Source of the DNA: Hymenobacter daecheongensis DSM 21074
GTDB lineage: Bacteria; Bacteroidota; Bacteroidia; Cytophagales; Hymenobacteraceae
Length of the DNA: 64,000 nucleotides
Reading direction: 5' to 3'
Assembly (NCBI RefSeq): GCF_900141805.1
Contig: NZ_FQYN01000002.1
Span: 558,001-622,000, forward strand
Below are positions 38,690 to 47,371 of this stretch, in pieces. The notes under the pieces were generated by a model, which worked only from the letters and a program-made list of their open reading frames with translations, ran no database searches and was not told the origin of the DNA. Every line of letters begins with the position of its first letter. The first letter of the stretch is position 1. A program made the translations under genes and the position numbers.

Positions 38690-40009
38690 CTAGTACCGGT
38701 AAGCATCCGACTTAAACGGACCTTGTACCTTTACGCCGATGTAGCTGGCCTGCTTAGGCTTCAGCTCGTCCAGCTCCACGCCGATTTTGGCGAGGTGCAG
38801 GTACGCCACTTTCTCGTCGAGGTGCTTGGGCAGCGTGTACACTTTGTTCTCGTAGTTGGCCGAATTCGCCCACAACTCCAGCTGCGCGAGCGTCTGGTTG
38901 GTGAAGGAGTTCGACATTACGAATGATGGGTGGCCGGTAGCGCAGCCCAGGTTCACGAGGCGACCTTCGGCCAGAATGATGACTTCCTTGCCGTCGATGT
39001 TGTAGAGGTCCACCTGGGGCTTCACCGTGTCTTTGGTGTGGCCGTAGTTGCCGTTCAGCCACGCCATATCGATTTCATCGTCGAAGTGGCCGATGTTGCA
39101 GACAATGGCTTTGTCCTTGAGGGCGCGGAAATGCTCTTCGGTGATGATGTCGCAGTTGCCGGTGGCGGTTACCACGATGTCGGCCTCCTTGATGGCAGTA
39201 GCCATTTTCTTCACCGCGTAGCCGTCCATAGCGGCCTGCAGGGCGCAGATCGGGTCAATTTCCGTGACGATGACGCGGGCACCAGCCCCACGCAGTGAGG
39301 CAGCGGTGCCTTTTCCTACGTCGCCGTAGCCAGCCACTACGGCAATCTTGCCGGCCATCATCACGTCGGTAGCCCGGCGGATAGCATCCACGGCCGACTC
39401 TTTGCAGCCGTACTTGTTATCGAACTTCGACTTGGTAACCGAGTCGTTGATGTTGAAGGCCGGCATGAGGAGGGACCCGTTTTTCACGCGGTCCAGCAGG
39501 CGCAGTACGCCGGTCGTGGTTTCCTCCGAAATGCCTTTGATGCCCGCGGCCAGCTCCGGGAACTGATCCAGCACCATGTTGGTCAGGTCGCCGCCGTCGT
39601 CCAGAATCATGTTCAGTGGCTGCCGGTCTTCGCCGAAAAACAGCGTCTGCTCGATGCACCAGTTGAATTCCTTCTCGTTCATGCCTTTCCAGGCATATAC
39701 CGGAATGCCGGCGGCCGCAATGGCGGCGGCGGCGTGGTCCTGAGTCGAGAAGATGTTGCACGACGACCACGTTACGTCAGCACCCAGCGCGATGAGCGTT
39801 TCGATGAGGACGGCCGTCTGGATGGTCATGTGCAGGCAGCCGGCAATGCGGGCACCCTTCAGCGGCTGCGAAGCGCCGAACTCGTCGCGCAGGGCCATCA
39901 GGCCGGGCATTTCCGCCTCAGCCAGCCGGATTTCCTTGCGGCCCCACTCGGCCAGCGACATGTCTTTTACTTTGTACGGAACGTAAGCCGTGGTCTTGGT
40001 CTCAACCAT
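38690..40009 (-). CDS. ahcY: adenosylhomocysteinase (SAH hydrolase)
   Basis: The enzyme splits S-adenosylhomocysteine to adenosine and homocysteine and so relieves product inhibition of methyltransferases. The 439-residue protein has the NAD-binding loop [17 protein letters not shown], the substrate-site segments [14 protein letters not shown] and [11 protein letters not shown], and ends KSDAYRY, as in the family. The length is normal. It has its own promoter element and terminator. Confidence 0.97.
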   Translation of the reverse strand: MVETKTTAYVPYKVKDMSLAEWGRKEIRLAEAEMPGLMALRDEFGASQPLKGARIAGCLHMTIQTAVLIETLIALGADVTWSSCNIFSTQDHAAAAIAAAGIPVYAWKGMNEKEFNWCIEQTLFFGEDRQPLNMILDDGGDLTNMVLDQFPELAAGIKGISEETTTGVLRLLDRVKNGSLLMPAFNINDSVTKSKFDNKYGCKESAVDAIRRATDVMMAGKIAVVAGYGDVGKGTAASLRGAGARVIVTEIDPICALQAAMDGYAVKKMATAIKEADIVVTATGNCDIITEEHFRALKDKAIVCNIGHFDDEIDMAWLNGNYGHTKDTVKPQVDLYNIDGKEVIILAEGRLVNLGCATGHPSFVMSNSFTNQTLAQLELWANSANYENKVYTLPKHLDEKVAYLHLAKIGVELDELKPKQASYIGVKVQGPFKSDAYRY

Positions 40010-40037
40010 GATACAGAGGATGTTTGCGAATCAACTG

Positions 40038-40045
40038 CAAAGATA
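40038..40045 (-). promoter_or_regulatory. -7 promoter element of ahcY
   Basis: The minus strand reads TATCTTTG, an exact TAnnTTTG match, 29 bases upstream of the ahcY ATG. No -33 TTG was found at the right spacing. Confidence 0.55.
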
Positions 40046-40076
40046 CAGGTTTTGTTCGCTGCGGGCGGGGCGCAAA

Positions 40077-40105
40077 AAAGCCCGAACCGAGTAGGTTCAG
40101 GCTTT
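40077..40105 (-). terminator. intrinsic terminator after the DUF4397 gene
   Basis: The arms 40077-40088 and 40094-40105 (AAAGCCCGAACC and GGTTCAGGCTTT) pair with one mismatch around a 5-base loop and run into Ts on the minus strand. It separates the DUF4397 gene from ahcY. Confidence 0.7.
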
Positions 40106-40133
40106 CGCTGATTTTGGTGCGGCGCGAAGAATA

Positions 40134-40883
40134 CTAGTTGTTTTGAATCAAGACTGCTTTGGGCTGCAGCGCAGGATCTACGAGTGCGCCCGTGATACCG
40201 CGCAGCACTACGGTATAGATCTTACCAGATTCGTACGTCTTGTTGGCTACTGTACCCGAGCCGCTGCCGTCACCCACGTTGGTAACTACTACCGAAGCCG
40301 GGCCGCTGGTAACAGCTATGTTGTAGGAGCCGGGCAGAATCTCTACGAAAGAAGAGGCGTTAGCGAACTGCGTCTCCGTGTTGGCAATATCGGCTACCGA
40401 TGCAACGGTGGTAGAAAGCTTGAGCGGCGTCAGGGAGCCTTGGCCCAGATGCACGAAACGAATTTTGGCTTTACCGGCCGAGGGGGCCGTCAAATCGTCC
40501 GGAATCAGCAGCCCAGCTACCGTGGTAGGGGCATTGGCGTAGGCGAAATACGAATAGCTCTTGTCCTTTTCCACGGTCAGGGCCTGCGTCAGGGCATTGG
40601 CACCCGAGGAGGCCACATTTACTTTCAGGGTATGAGCGCCGGTGTTGATACCCTGATAGCCCGAGTTCTGGCCATACGTGAGCGTGGCCTTGTCCACATC
40701 ATCAACCAGCACTTTCACGCCGACATTGGCACTGGCCGCCATATGGAAGGCACTGACGCGGCCTTGTTCGGGCGCTGGTGTCACCACCGGATCATCGTCT
40801 TTACCACACCCGGCGAAGGCTAGCACAGCGGGCAAAGCAGTTAGCACTAGGGTGCGGCGTAGAGCAGTTGCGAGAGTTTTCAT
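40134..40883 (-). CDS. DUF4397 domain lipoprotein
   Basis: The 249-residue protein starts with a lipoprotein signal (LTALPAVLAFAGC, cysteine about residue 26) followed by KDDD. The body matches the DUF4397 pattern: a beta-rich repeat with FHMAASANVGVKVLVDD and GAHTLKVNVASSG, then RFVHLGQGSLTPLKLS and a final KIYTVVLRGITG. Such proteins are thought to be cell-surface or periplasmic; the function is unknown. It has a terminator downstream. Confidence 0.8.
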   Translation of the reverse strand: MKTLATALRRTLVLTALPAVLAFAGCGKDDDPVVTPAPEQGRVSAFHMAASANVGVKVLVDDVDKATLTYGQNSGYQGINTGAHTLKVNVASSGANALTQALTVEKDKSYSYFAYANAPTTVAGLLIPDDLTAPSAGKAKIRFVHLGQGSLTPLKLSTTVASVADIANTETQFANASSFVEILPGSYNIAVTSGPASVVVTNVGDGSGSGTVANKTYESGKIYTVVLRGITGALVDPALQPKAVLIQNN

Positions 40884-41004
40884 ACGTCAGAAATGGGGGT
40901 AAAGACAAAGTGAACTGGGCTCAGAACGTAAGCCCAGCGGGTTTTGTTGGATGGCCGGGCAGAAGTTTTTCCCGACCAATTGCACTTTTCCTTCGATCAA
41001 CGCA

Positions 41005-41036
41005 TTGCTATGGTGCTATATACTCCCGTATCTTTG
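41005..41036 (+). promoter_or_regulatory. promoter of the small secreted protein gene at 41076
   Basis: A TTG (41005-41007) is 21 bases from TATCTTTG (41029-41036), an exact match in sequence and near-ideal spacing. It lies 40 bases upstream of the chosen ATG and so also decides the start of that gene. Confidence 0.75.
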
Positions 41037-41075
41037 GCTGTTCGCTGCCGCTCCATTTTCTTCGTTTCCTGCCTT

Positions 41076-41666
41076 ATGCGCCGTTGTTTCGTTTTCTTAT
41101 TGCCTTTGCTGCTTGCTTTTGGTGCGGCCCATTCCCAACAGGCTCCCGCAAAACCGCTTATTCAGCTCAGCCCCGAGGACGAAGACCGGCGGGAGAGCGG
41201 CCCGCAGAAGAATTTCTACTTCACCACGCGGCCAGCACCCAATGCCAAGTATGAAAATGCCGGGTTCTTCGGGCAGCGCCTGCGGCCTTATTTGGCCGGT
41301 AATACGGAGGCCATTGCCAGCCTGAACCGCTACCGGCGGCAGAAATGGCTATTTCTGACCGAACGAGTGCTTTTCGTGAGCACCGTGGGCGTATACAGTC
41401 AGCAGGTGCTGGCTGGCTCCGGCGAGCAGCAGTATTTCAACAACACCCAGAAGATTGCCATTGGGGTAGCGGCGTTCAGCCTGCTGTCCAACGCCTTTAT
41501 CTCGCGCCACACCAACGACCATTTTCAGCGGGCCGTGGGTGAGTACAATGCCGGGCTGTCGTCGGCCCATGTAGGTGGGCTGCGGCGGCTGGCTCCTTCC
41601 GCTATCGGCCTGACGGCTGCGGCCGGCGGTCAGCCCTTGCTGGCCCTGCGCTGGAGCCTGCGGTAA
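41076..41666 (+). CDS. hypothetical exported protein
   Basis: This 196-residue protein has a signal peptide (RRCFVFLLPLLLAFGAAHSQQ). The mature part is charged at first (SPEDEDRRESGPQK) and then has a hydrophobic region (LTERVLFVSTVGVYSQQVLAG and IAIGVAAFSLLSNAFIS) before a C-terminus ending LLALRWSLR. The strong promoter at 41005-41036 lies within the longer open frame from 40944, so the ATG at 41076 was chosen. I do not recognise the family. It is 33 bases upstream of the THUMP-like methyltransferase gene and probably co-transcribed. Confidence 0.7.
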   Translation: MRRCFVFLLPLLLAFGAAHSQQAPAKPLIQLSPEDEDRRESGPQKNFYFTTRPAPNAKYENAGFFGQRLRPYLAGNTEAIASLNRYRRQKWLFLTERVLFVSTVGVYSQQVLAGSGEQQYFNNTQKIAIGVAAFSLLSNAFISRHTNDHFQRAVGEYNAGLSSAHVGGLRRLAPSAIGLTAAAGGQPLLALRWSLR

Positions 41667-41699
41667 GCCGGCCGGCGTTTTTTTTCGTACGCTTCTTTC

Positions 41700-42899
41700 A
41701 TGGAATATCCGCTGCCGGCAGCGGCCCGGCAATACGTTGCCGAGCATCTGCACGACGACCCCGCTCAGCTGGCTCTGCAGGCCCGCCGCTATCCGGGCCT
41801 GCCCGTGCCCGACCTGGTGCGCCAGATTCAGGCCCGCCAGAAAGCCCGCACCAAGCTGCCCGCCTGGGCCGACAACCCCGACCTTATTTTTCCGCCGGCT
41901 TTGTCGGTCGAGCAGGCCTCCTCGGCCCGCACGGCCGCTTTTAAGGCCAGTCTGGTGAACGGGCAGCGCCTGGCCGACCTGACAGGCGGCTTTGGCGTCG
42001 ACGCGTCCTGCTTCGCTAGCCGCATTCCGGAGGTGCACTACGTGGAGCGCGACCCGGCTCTGGTGGCGGTGGTACGCTATAATCTGGCCCAGTTGGGCAT
42101 CGGCAACGTGCAGTGTCACGCCGCCGATGCGCTGCAATTCCTGAAAAGCACGCCCGATACTTTCGACTGGATTTACCTCGACCCCGCCCGCCGTGACACC
42201 GCCGACCGCAAGATCTACCGGCTGCAGGACTGCGAGCCCGACGTGCTACGCCTGCTGCCGCTGCTGCTGCACAAAGCCAACCGCGTGCTGCTCAAAACCT
42301 CGCCCATGCTCGACATCGAGCAGGCGTTGCTGGAGCTGAAGCAGGTCCGGCGGCTGTGGGTGCTGGCCGTCGATAATGAGTGCAAGGAGGTGCTGTATGA
42401 GCTGGGCCCCGAGCCCGCCGTGGACCCGGAGCGCTACACCATAAACCTGCTTCGCAACGGCCAGCAGCAGGAATTTCGGCTGAATAAAGCCCGTGAAACC
42501 CGCGCCGTGGCCCGCTACGCCGAGCCGCTGCCGCAGGGCTACCTGTATGAGCCTAACGTGGCCGTGCTCAAAGCCGGCGGCTTCCGCAGCGTGGGTACGG
42601 CGTTTGAGCTGCTGAAGCTGCACCAGCACAGTCACCTCTACATGTCGGACACACTGCGGGCGGACTTTCCGGGCCGCATTTTTCGCATCATAGCCGCCGA
42701 GAAGTATGACCGCAAAGCCCTGCGCGCCCACCTCGGCCCCGAGGCCCGCGCCCACGTCACCACCCGCAACTTTCCCGATACCGTGGCCGAATTCCGCCAG
42801 CACACCGGCATCCGCGAAGGCGGCGACCTTTACCTCTTCGCCACTACCGACCTACGCAACCGCATGGTAGTGCTGGTGTGTGAAAAAGTAGTGAGATAG
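41700..42899 (+). CDS. class I SAM-dependent methyltransferase with THUMP-like C-terminus
   Basis: The 399-residue protein has a helical N-terminal domain, a methyltransferase core (LADLTGGFGVDASCFA; VHYVERDPALVAVVRYN; FDWIYLDPARRD) and a C-terminal region matching the THUMP-like domain (YEPNVAVLKAGGF; SHLYMSDTLRADFPGRIF). This architecture is common in Bacteroidota and predicted to modify RNA. The DPARR motif takes the catalytic NPPY-like position. The last codons and the stop lie inside a long palindrome (42888-43012). Confidence 0.85.
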   Translation: MEYPLPAAARQYVAEHLHDDPAQLALQARRYPGLPVPDLVRQIQARQKARTKLPAWADNPDLIFPPALSVEQASSARTAAFKASLVNGQRLADLTGGFGVDASCFASRIPEVHYVERDPALVAVVRYNLAQLGIGNVQCHAADALQFLKSTPDTFDWIYLDPARRDTADRKIYRLQDCEPDVLRLLPLLLHKANRVLLKTSPMLDIEQALLELKQVRRLWVLAVDNECKEVLYELGPEPAVDPERYTINLLRNGQQQEFRLNKARETRAVARYAEPLPQGYLYEPNVAVLKAGGFRSVGTAFELLKLHQHSHLYMSDTLRADFPGRIFRIIAAEKYDRKALRAHLGPEARAHVTTRNFPDTVAEFRQHTGIREGGDLYLFATTDLRNRMVVLVCEKVVR

Positions 42900-43012
42900 T
42901 GAAATGGTGAGATAGTGAGTTTGATGTTTTGCTTGCTCCAAATGCGCCAAATGCGCGTATTGCGCAGCCAGAACATCAAACTCACTATCTCACCATTTCA
43001 CTATCTCACTAC
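42888..43012. repeat. perfect 41-bp inverted repeat with 8-nt phased arms, between convergent genes
   Basis: The arms 42888-42928 and 42972-43012 are perfect reverse complements over 41 bases, with a 43-base spacer. The arms consist of units GTGAGATA, GTGAAATG, GTGAGATA, GTGAG. The left arm contains the stop codon of the methyltransferase gene and the right arm the stop codon of the DNA glycosylase gene. Confidence 0.9.
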
Positions 43013-43608
43013 TTCGCCGGGCTTGTCCAGGGGCTGCCTTGCAGGCGGAAGCGCCAGGGCAGGGCGGCATCGGGGCCGGCGTAGTCGATGCCGACGCGGG
43101 GAGAAGTCAGGATAAGGTCGTCGGGAACAGGTTTTTGGTGGTCTTCTATCCAGATTAGATTGCCGCTAAGGTCGGTGCCGTAATGCTTGGTTGTGATGCC
43201 CAGCGCTTGCGTGAGCAGGCCGGGGCCGGCGCTGAGGTTGCGGGCCGGCGCGGTCAGACCACGGCGGAGCAGCATTTCCGGGATGCCCTCAGTGGGCTCC
43301 AGGCCCCGAATCAGGACGGCATCGGCTTTGCCGGCTACGTTGGTGATGATGTTGAAAAGCGTGTAGCGGCCGTATATAAGGTAGCAATAGGCCACCCCGC
43401 CGGCCTCATACATCACCTTCGTGCGGCTGGTATAGCGCCCCAGGTGCGAGTGACACGCCAGGTCATTAATATGCGCATACGCCTCCGTTTCCACGATGCG
43501 GCCGCCGGTAAGCACGCCATTTATGTTGGTAAACAGATACTTTCCCAGCAGCTCGCGGGCAATCTGCACTACATCGGAACGCTGGTAAAAGGCGGCGGGA
43601 AGCTTCAT
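43009..43608 (-). CDS. mpg: 3-methyladenine DNA glycosylase (AAG/MPG family)
   Basis: This enzyme excises alkylated purines such as 3-methyladenine in base excision repair. The 199-residue protein has the MPG signatures ARELLGKYL, GRIVETEAYAHINDLACHSHLGRYTSRTKVMYEAGGVAYCYLIYG in parts (catalytic E in VETEAY) and LIRGLEPTEG. The length is normal. The final lysine codon is followed by a stop within the palindrome arm. It is divergent from the B12 riboswitch locus. Confidence 0.93.
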   Translation of the reverse strand: MKLPAAFYQRSDVVQIARELLGKYLFTNINGVLTGGRIVETEAYAHINDLACHSHLGRYTSRTKVMYEAGGVAYCYLIYGRYTLFNIITNVAGKADAVLIRGLEPTEGIPEMLLRRGLTAPARNLSAGPGLLTQALGITTKHYGTDLSGNLIWIEDHQKPVPDDLILTSPRVGIDYAGPDAALPWRFRLQGSPWTSPAK

Positions 43609-43620
43609 TTTTTTAATGTA

Positions 43621-43799
43621 CTGATTTTATGATGTGCTAATGTGCTGATTCTTTGATGTACTGCTTTTACGATGGATCGGCCGTACTGACCGGCAAAAGC
43701 CACTTTGTGCTCGTGCGATATAGCTCGTACGCATACAATGCCGATGACTTCTGCAGGTGCTCAGATAGCTATCAACACATCAGCACATCATAAAATCAG
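43621..43799. repeat. inverted repeat with 8-nt phased arms between mpg and the cobalamin riboswitch
   Basis: The arms 43621-43644 and 43776-43799 (24 bases) pair with one mismatch across a 131-base spacer. Both arms are part of 8-nt phased runs: GATTTTAT, GATGTGCT, AATGTGCT, GATTCTTT, GATGTACT on the left and ATCAACAC, ATCAGCAC, ATCATAAA, ATCAGCAA on the right. It occupies the divergent promoter region. Confidence 0.8.
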
Positions 43800-43810
43800 C
43801 AAATCAACCC

Positions 43811-43818
43811 TATCTTTG
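43811..43818 (+). promoter_or_regulatory. -7 promoter element of the cobalamin uptake locus
   Basis: TATCTTTG is an exact TAnnTTTG match 8 bases before the first conserved riboswitch bases. The start of transcription would lie near 43824, just ahead of the riboswitch. No TTG was found at -33; the phased repeat lies there instead. Confidence 0.65.
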
Positions 43819-43825
43819 CCCTCGT

Positions 43826-44028
43826 TATAGGTGGCCGGACCCCGATTGGGGGGCGAGGCTGAAAAGGGAATCCGGTTCAACTCCGGAGCTGTCCCCGCAA
43901 CTGTACGCTTCCGTTACCCGGTGGGCCCATCCCCCAGCCACTGTTTCTGTGAAAGCTTTCTGCCAAGCCAGGGAGCCGGAGAAATGGGAAGGCGGCCCAC
44001 CCGAAGCAAGCCAGGAGACCTGCCTATA
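43826..44028 (+). promoter_or_regulatory. cobalamin (adenosylcobalamin-type) riboswitch
   Basis: The conserved elements appear in order: AAAAGGGAATCCGGTTCAA with the CTCCGGAGCTGTCCCCGCAA part, then ACTGTA, a variable region, and the B12 box GCCAGGAGACCTGCC at 44010-44024. This regulatory RNA binds cobalamin and turns expression down when the vitamin is abundant. The downstream genes encode a BtuB-like receptor and a beta-propeller lipoprotein, as expected. Confidence 0.93.
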
Positions 44029-44080
44029 CGCTTTTTAGTGTTCAGCGCCTTCGGAGGAAAGGCGGAGAATGATGGCAGTG

Positions 44081-44195
44081 GCCACCTTCGGGTGGCTGAT
44101 ATCTCTGTTTTCGGCCTCGGCTTCGCGGCAGCTTTTCCTTCGGGGAAGCCAGCGTGGAGTTCTGAACTGAATTTTCCGGTACCGGAAATTTAGTT
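44081..44195 (+). promoter_or_regulatory. leader hairpins between riboswitch and btuB
   Basis: Two stems capped by TTCG tetraloops (GCCACC-TTCG-GGTGGC at 44081-44096, and a TTCC-TTCG-GGGAA hairpin near 44135) follow the riboswitch. A near-palindrome at 44165-44195 (halves AACTGAATTTTCCGGT and ACCGGAAATTTAGTT) ends six bases before the btuB ATG. It could hide the translation start and so be the expression platform; this is inference. Confidence 0.5.
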
Positions 44196-44201
44196 CGGAT
44201 C

Positions 44202-46160
44202 ATGAGTACCTATCAAGTTGCGCGGCTTCGGCTTCCCGGTTCGCTTTCTGGCAGCATTTGCCTGCTGAGTATCCTCAGCACATCAGCCGGCGCGTGGGCG
44301 CAGCAAGCCGCCGCGCCCGACTCAGCGCGGCGCATGGCGGCGCAGCTGCCGGCTGTGCGGGTGCAGGGCGTGGCCCCCGGCCGCTTCGCCGTGGGCAGCC
44401 GCGTCACCCAGCTCGACTCGCTGGCGCTGGCGCTTAGCCGCAGTGGCACCCTGGCCGATGTGCTGGCCAGCCGTACGCCGCTCTACCTGAAAAACTATGG
44501 CCCCGGCCAGCTTGCCTCCATTTCGCTGCGCGGTACTTCGGCGCGGCATACGGCCGTGCTCTGGAACGGCTTCAACATCAACCTGCCTTCGCTGGGCGAG
44601 GCCGATTTTGCGCTGCTGCCGGCCTCCGGCAATACGCAGGTGGTGGTGCAGCATGGTCCGGCCGGGGGCACCTACGGCACGGCGGCTATGGGCGGGGCGG
44701 TGCTGCTGTCGTCGCCGGTGCGGTGGGAAGCGGGGGCGCGGGGCACGGCGCAAAGCGAGCGGGGCAGCTTCGGGTTTCGGGCCAATAGCCTGGAAGGCAG
44801 CTTCAGCAACGCGCGCATAGCCGTGCGTACGGCCCTTTCGCAGCGCTCGGCCCGCAACGATTTTGCCTACACCGTGCGCGAAGCCGGCGGGCCGGTGCGG
44901 CGGCGGCAGGAAAATGCCGCCCTGCGCCAATGGAGCCTCGCCCAGGACCTGACGCTGCGCACCGGCCAGAGTGCCGAGTGGACGGCCGCCGCCTGGCTCA
45001 CCGATGCCGACCGCCAGATTCAGCCTTCCACCGGCTCGGCCAACAACCACGCCCAGGAGCGCGACCAGAGCCGCCGCCTGCTAGCCGGCTACCGCCGCAC
45101 CACGGCCCGGCACGAGTCGGCGGTGCGGGTGGCGTGGTTTGAGGATATTCTGAACTACCGCTCCGATGACGTGGAAAGCCGCTCGGGCGTACGCACCACC
45201 CAGGCCCAGGCAGAGCACACGCTCAATTTTGGGCCTACTACCAGCCTGCGCGTGGGAGCCGAAGCGCAGCATTTTGCCGGGCAGGTAGATATCTATACTG
45301 TGCGGGAAAACCGCTTTACCGGCTTTGCGCTGCTGTCCTTCAGCCCCGCCCCTACCCTGCGCCTCACGGCCAACCTGCGCCAAGCCGTGTTGCCCAGCCG
45401 CCGCGCTCCGCTGGCTCCCACGCTGGGCGCAGAGTGGCAGCTACGACAGGCCGCTACCCAACAGCTCACGCTGAAAGCCAGCGCCTCGCGCAGCTACCGC
45501 GCCCCCACCCTGAACGAGCGGTACTGGCGTACGGGCAACCCGAATATTGCGCCGGAATCAGGGTTTGGCTACGAGGCCGGGCTGCGGCACGAATGGAAAC
45601 CGGCCGCCTTCGCGCTGCAAACTGAGCTGACGGCCTACCGCCAGCGTATCGACGACTGGGTGCAGTGGATTCCGAACAGCCAGGGCCAGTACTCGCCGCG
45701 CAACCTGCGGCTGGTGCGCACGCAGGGCCTGGAGCTGAGCACGCAGCTTGGCTGGCACCACGGCCGCTATGCCGCGCAGACGCGGGCCTCCTACGCCTTC
45801 ACGCAGGCCACCAAGCTGCGCGGCCACGCCGCCGACCCCGACCCGGCCGGCCGGCAACTGCCCTACGTGCCGCAGCACGCGGCTGCCTTCAGCACCGACC
45901 ATACATGGCGCCAGTGGCTGCTGAGCTACCAGCTCAGCTACACCGGGCCGCGCTTCACGGATGCCTCGGCCACCAGCTTTTTGCCCGGCTACCTGCTGCT
46001 CAATGCCAGCGCCGGCCGCACCGTGCGCGTGGCGGCCCACTACTCGCTCACGCTGCTGGCCCAGGGCTTCAACCTGACCAACCGCGTGTATCATAGCTAC
46101 GAGTACCGCGCCATGCCGCTGCGCTCGGCCAACGTGAGCCTGCGCGTGGCGTGGCACTGA
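44202..46160 (+). CDS. btuB: TonB-dependent receptor, BtuB-like cobalamin transporter
   Basis: The 652-residue outer-membrane protein has a signal peptide (LLSILSTSAGAWAQQ), a plug domain (TLADVLASRTPLYLKNYGPGQ; SISLRGTSARHTAVLWNGFNIN; GGTYGTAAMGGAVLL) and a beta-barrel ending with the aromatic-rich LRVAWH. No CarboxypepD-like extension of the SusC type is seen. The upstream cobalamin riboswitch and the downstream propeller lipoprotein indicate vitamin B12 import. The ATG follows a palindrome that could control translation. Confidence 0.9.
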   Translation: MSTYQVARLRLPGSLSGSICLLSILSTSAGAWAQQAAAPDSARRMAAQLPAVRVQGVAPGRFAVGSRVTQLDSLALALSRSGTLADVLASRTPLYLKNYGPGQLASISLRGTSARHTAVLWNGFNINLPSLGEADFALLPASGNTQVVVQHGPAGGTYGTAAMGGAVLLSSPVRWEAGARGTAQSERGSFGFRANSLEGSFSNARIAVRTALSQRSARNDFAYTVREAGGPVRRRQENAALRQWSLAQDLTLRTGQSAEWTAAAWLTDADRQIQPSTGSANNHAQERDQSRRLLAGYRRTTARHESAVRVAWFEDILNYRSDDVESRSGVRTTQAQAEHTLNFGPTTSLRVGAEAQHFAGQVDIYTVRENRFTGFALLSFSPAPTLRLTANLRQAVLPSRRAPLAPTLGAEWQLRQAATQQLTLKASASRSYRAPTLNERYWRTGNPNIAPESGFGYEAGLRHEWKPAAFALQTELTAYRQRIDDWVQWIPNSQGQYSPRNLRLVRTQGLELSTQLGWHHGRYAAQTRASYAFTQATKLRGHAADPDPAGRQLPYVPQHAAAFSTDHTWRQWLLSYQLSYTGPRFTDASATSFLPGYLLLNASAGRTVRVAAHYSLTLLAQGFNLTNRVYHSYEYRAMPLRSANVSLRVAWH

Positions 46161-46196
46161 TTCGCTTTTTCTCCTTTTCCCTTTTCCTTCTTTTTT

Positions 46197-47279
46197 ATGT
46201 TTTCCATGTCAAGATTTTCCTCCCTCTTTAAACAACTCCTGCTCACGGGCGGCGGGGCGCTGGCCCTGCTCGGCTGCACCGACGATAAGGTGGACGGCCC
46301 CATTTACAACTTCAGCGCCGATGGCAGCAACGTGTTTGTGCTGAACGAGGGCAAATACGGCACGCCCAACGGGGCCGTATCCTACTTCAGCAAAACCAAG
46401 AAACAGCTGGTTGATAAAAGCGTTTTCCAGACGGTGAACCAGCGCGAGCTGGGCGACGTGGTGCAGTCGATGGCCGTGCTGAATGGGCAGGGCTACATTG
46501 TGGCCAACAACAGCCAGAAAGTGGAAGTGGTGAACATGCAGACGTTCCAGACGGTGGCCACCATCAAAGGCCTGGAGCAGCCGCGCTATATGGTGGCCGT
46601 GGGCGGTAAGGCCTACGTGAGCGAGTGGATCAACTTCGATAAGAAGGGCCGCGTTGCCGTTATCGACTTGGCCACCAACACCGTGAAGAAAACCATTGCG
46701 GTGGGCATGCAGCCCGAGCAGCTGCTGGTGGCCAACGGCCGCGTGTACGTGGGCAATACCGGCGACGACACCTTGCGCGTCATCAACCCCGCTACCGACG
46801 CGGTGGAAGCCAAAATCAAGCTGAAGGACGCGCCCGGCAGCCTGGTACTCGATAAGGTCGGCGCTATTTGGGTGCTGTGCCAGGGCATCACGAAGTACGA
46901 CACCAAAGCGCCATACGCCATCCTTTCTGACACGCCCGGCAACCTCGTGAAATTCGCGCCCGCCACGCCTACCGCCCAGACGGTGCTGCCCTTCGCCGGC
47001 CACCCCCGCGGACTGCGCCTGAATGCCGCCGCCGACCAGCTCTACTACCGTCACGCGGGCGGCGTATACCGCATGGCCACCACGGCCACCAGCCTGCCCG
47101 CCACGCCGCTCATCCGGCGCAGCTTCTACGGGATGGACATTGACCCCAAAGACAACACCATCTACGGCTCCGTCGCACCCTTTTCCACCACCGGCAAGTT
47201 CATTCGCTACCAGGAAACCGGCGCGGCCATCGACTCGTTCGACGTGAACATCGGCCCGAACGGCTTCGTGTTTTACTAG
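46197..47279 (+). CDS. beta-propeller surface lipoprotein, BtuG-like cobalamin-binding protein
   Basis: The 360-residue protein has a lipoprotein signal (LLLTGGGALALLGC; then TDDK) and repeated YncE/DUF5074-type propeller blades (NVFVLNEGKYGTPNG; KVEVVNMQTFQTVATIKGL; RVAVIDLATNTVKKTIAVG; RVYVGNTGDDTLRVINPATD). In Bacteroides, BtuG is a seven-bladed propeller lipoprotein encoded beside btuB that binds B12 very tightly and hands it to BtuB. Position, length and fold match. A later ATG at 46206 is also possible. A terminator follows. Confidence 0.8.
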   Translation: MFSMSRFSSLFKQLLLTGGGALALLGCTDDKVDGPIYNFSADGSNVFVLNEGKYGTPNGAVSYFSKTKKQLVDKSVFQTVNQRELGDVVQSMAVLNGQGYIVANNSQKVEVVNMQTFQTVATIKGLEQPRYMVAVGGKAYVSEWINFDKKGRVAVIDLATNTVKKTIAVGMQPEQLLVANGRVYVGNTGDDTLRVINPATDAVEAKIKLKDAPGSLVLDKVGAIWVLCQGITKYDTKAPYAILSDTPGNLVKFAPATPTAQTVLPFAGHPRGLRLNAAADQLYYRHAGGVYRMATTATSLPATPLIRRSFYGMDIDPKDNTIYGSVAPFSTTGKFIRYQETGAAIDSFDVNIGPNGFVFY

Positions 47280-47302
47280 GCTTTCGGAGCCAGTGCCACA
47301 CC

Positions 47303-47338
47303 AAAAAGCCCTTCTGCCAGCTGGCAGAAGGGCTTTTT
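47303..47338. terminator. bidirectional terminator after the cobalamin locus
   Basis: This is a fully palindromic stem (AAAAAGCCCTTCTGCCAG followed by its perfect reverse complement), with runs of A and T at its ends. It serves the BtuG-like gene on the plus strand and the small lipoprotein gene on the minus strand. Confidence 0.85.
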
Positions 47339-47371
47339 TCTTGTTCAAAGACTAATCAAGAATTCCGCTTG

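Noticed and set aside
40944..41075. Upstream extension of the small exported protein gene
   Set aside because: A full promoter lies inside the extension, and only the ATG at 41076 gives a clean signal peptide.
43831..44193. A 120-codon frame over the riboswitch leader
   Set aside because: It translates the conserved riboswitch bases; the RNA structure explains the sequence better than a protein.
44322..46157. Antisense frames opposite btuB
   Set aside because: They are Arg/Ala/Gly-rich shadows of the receptor gene with no independent support.
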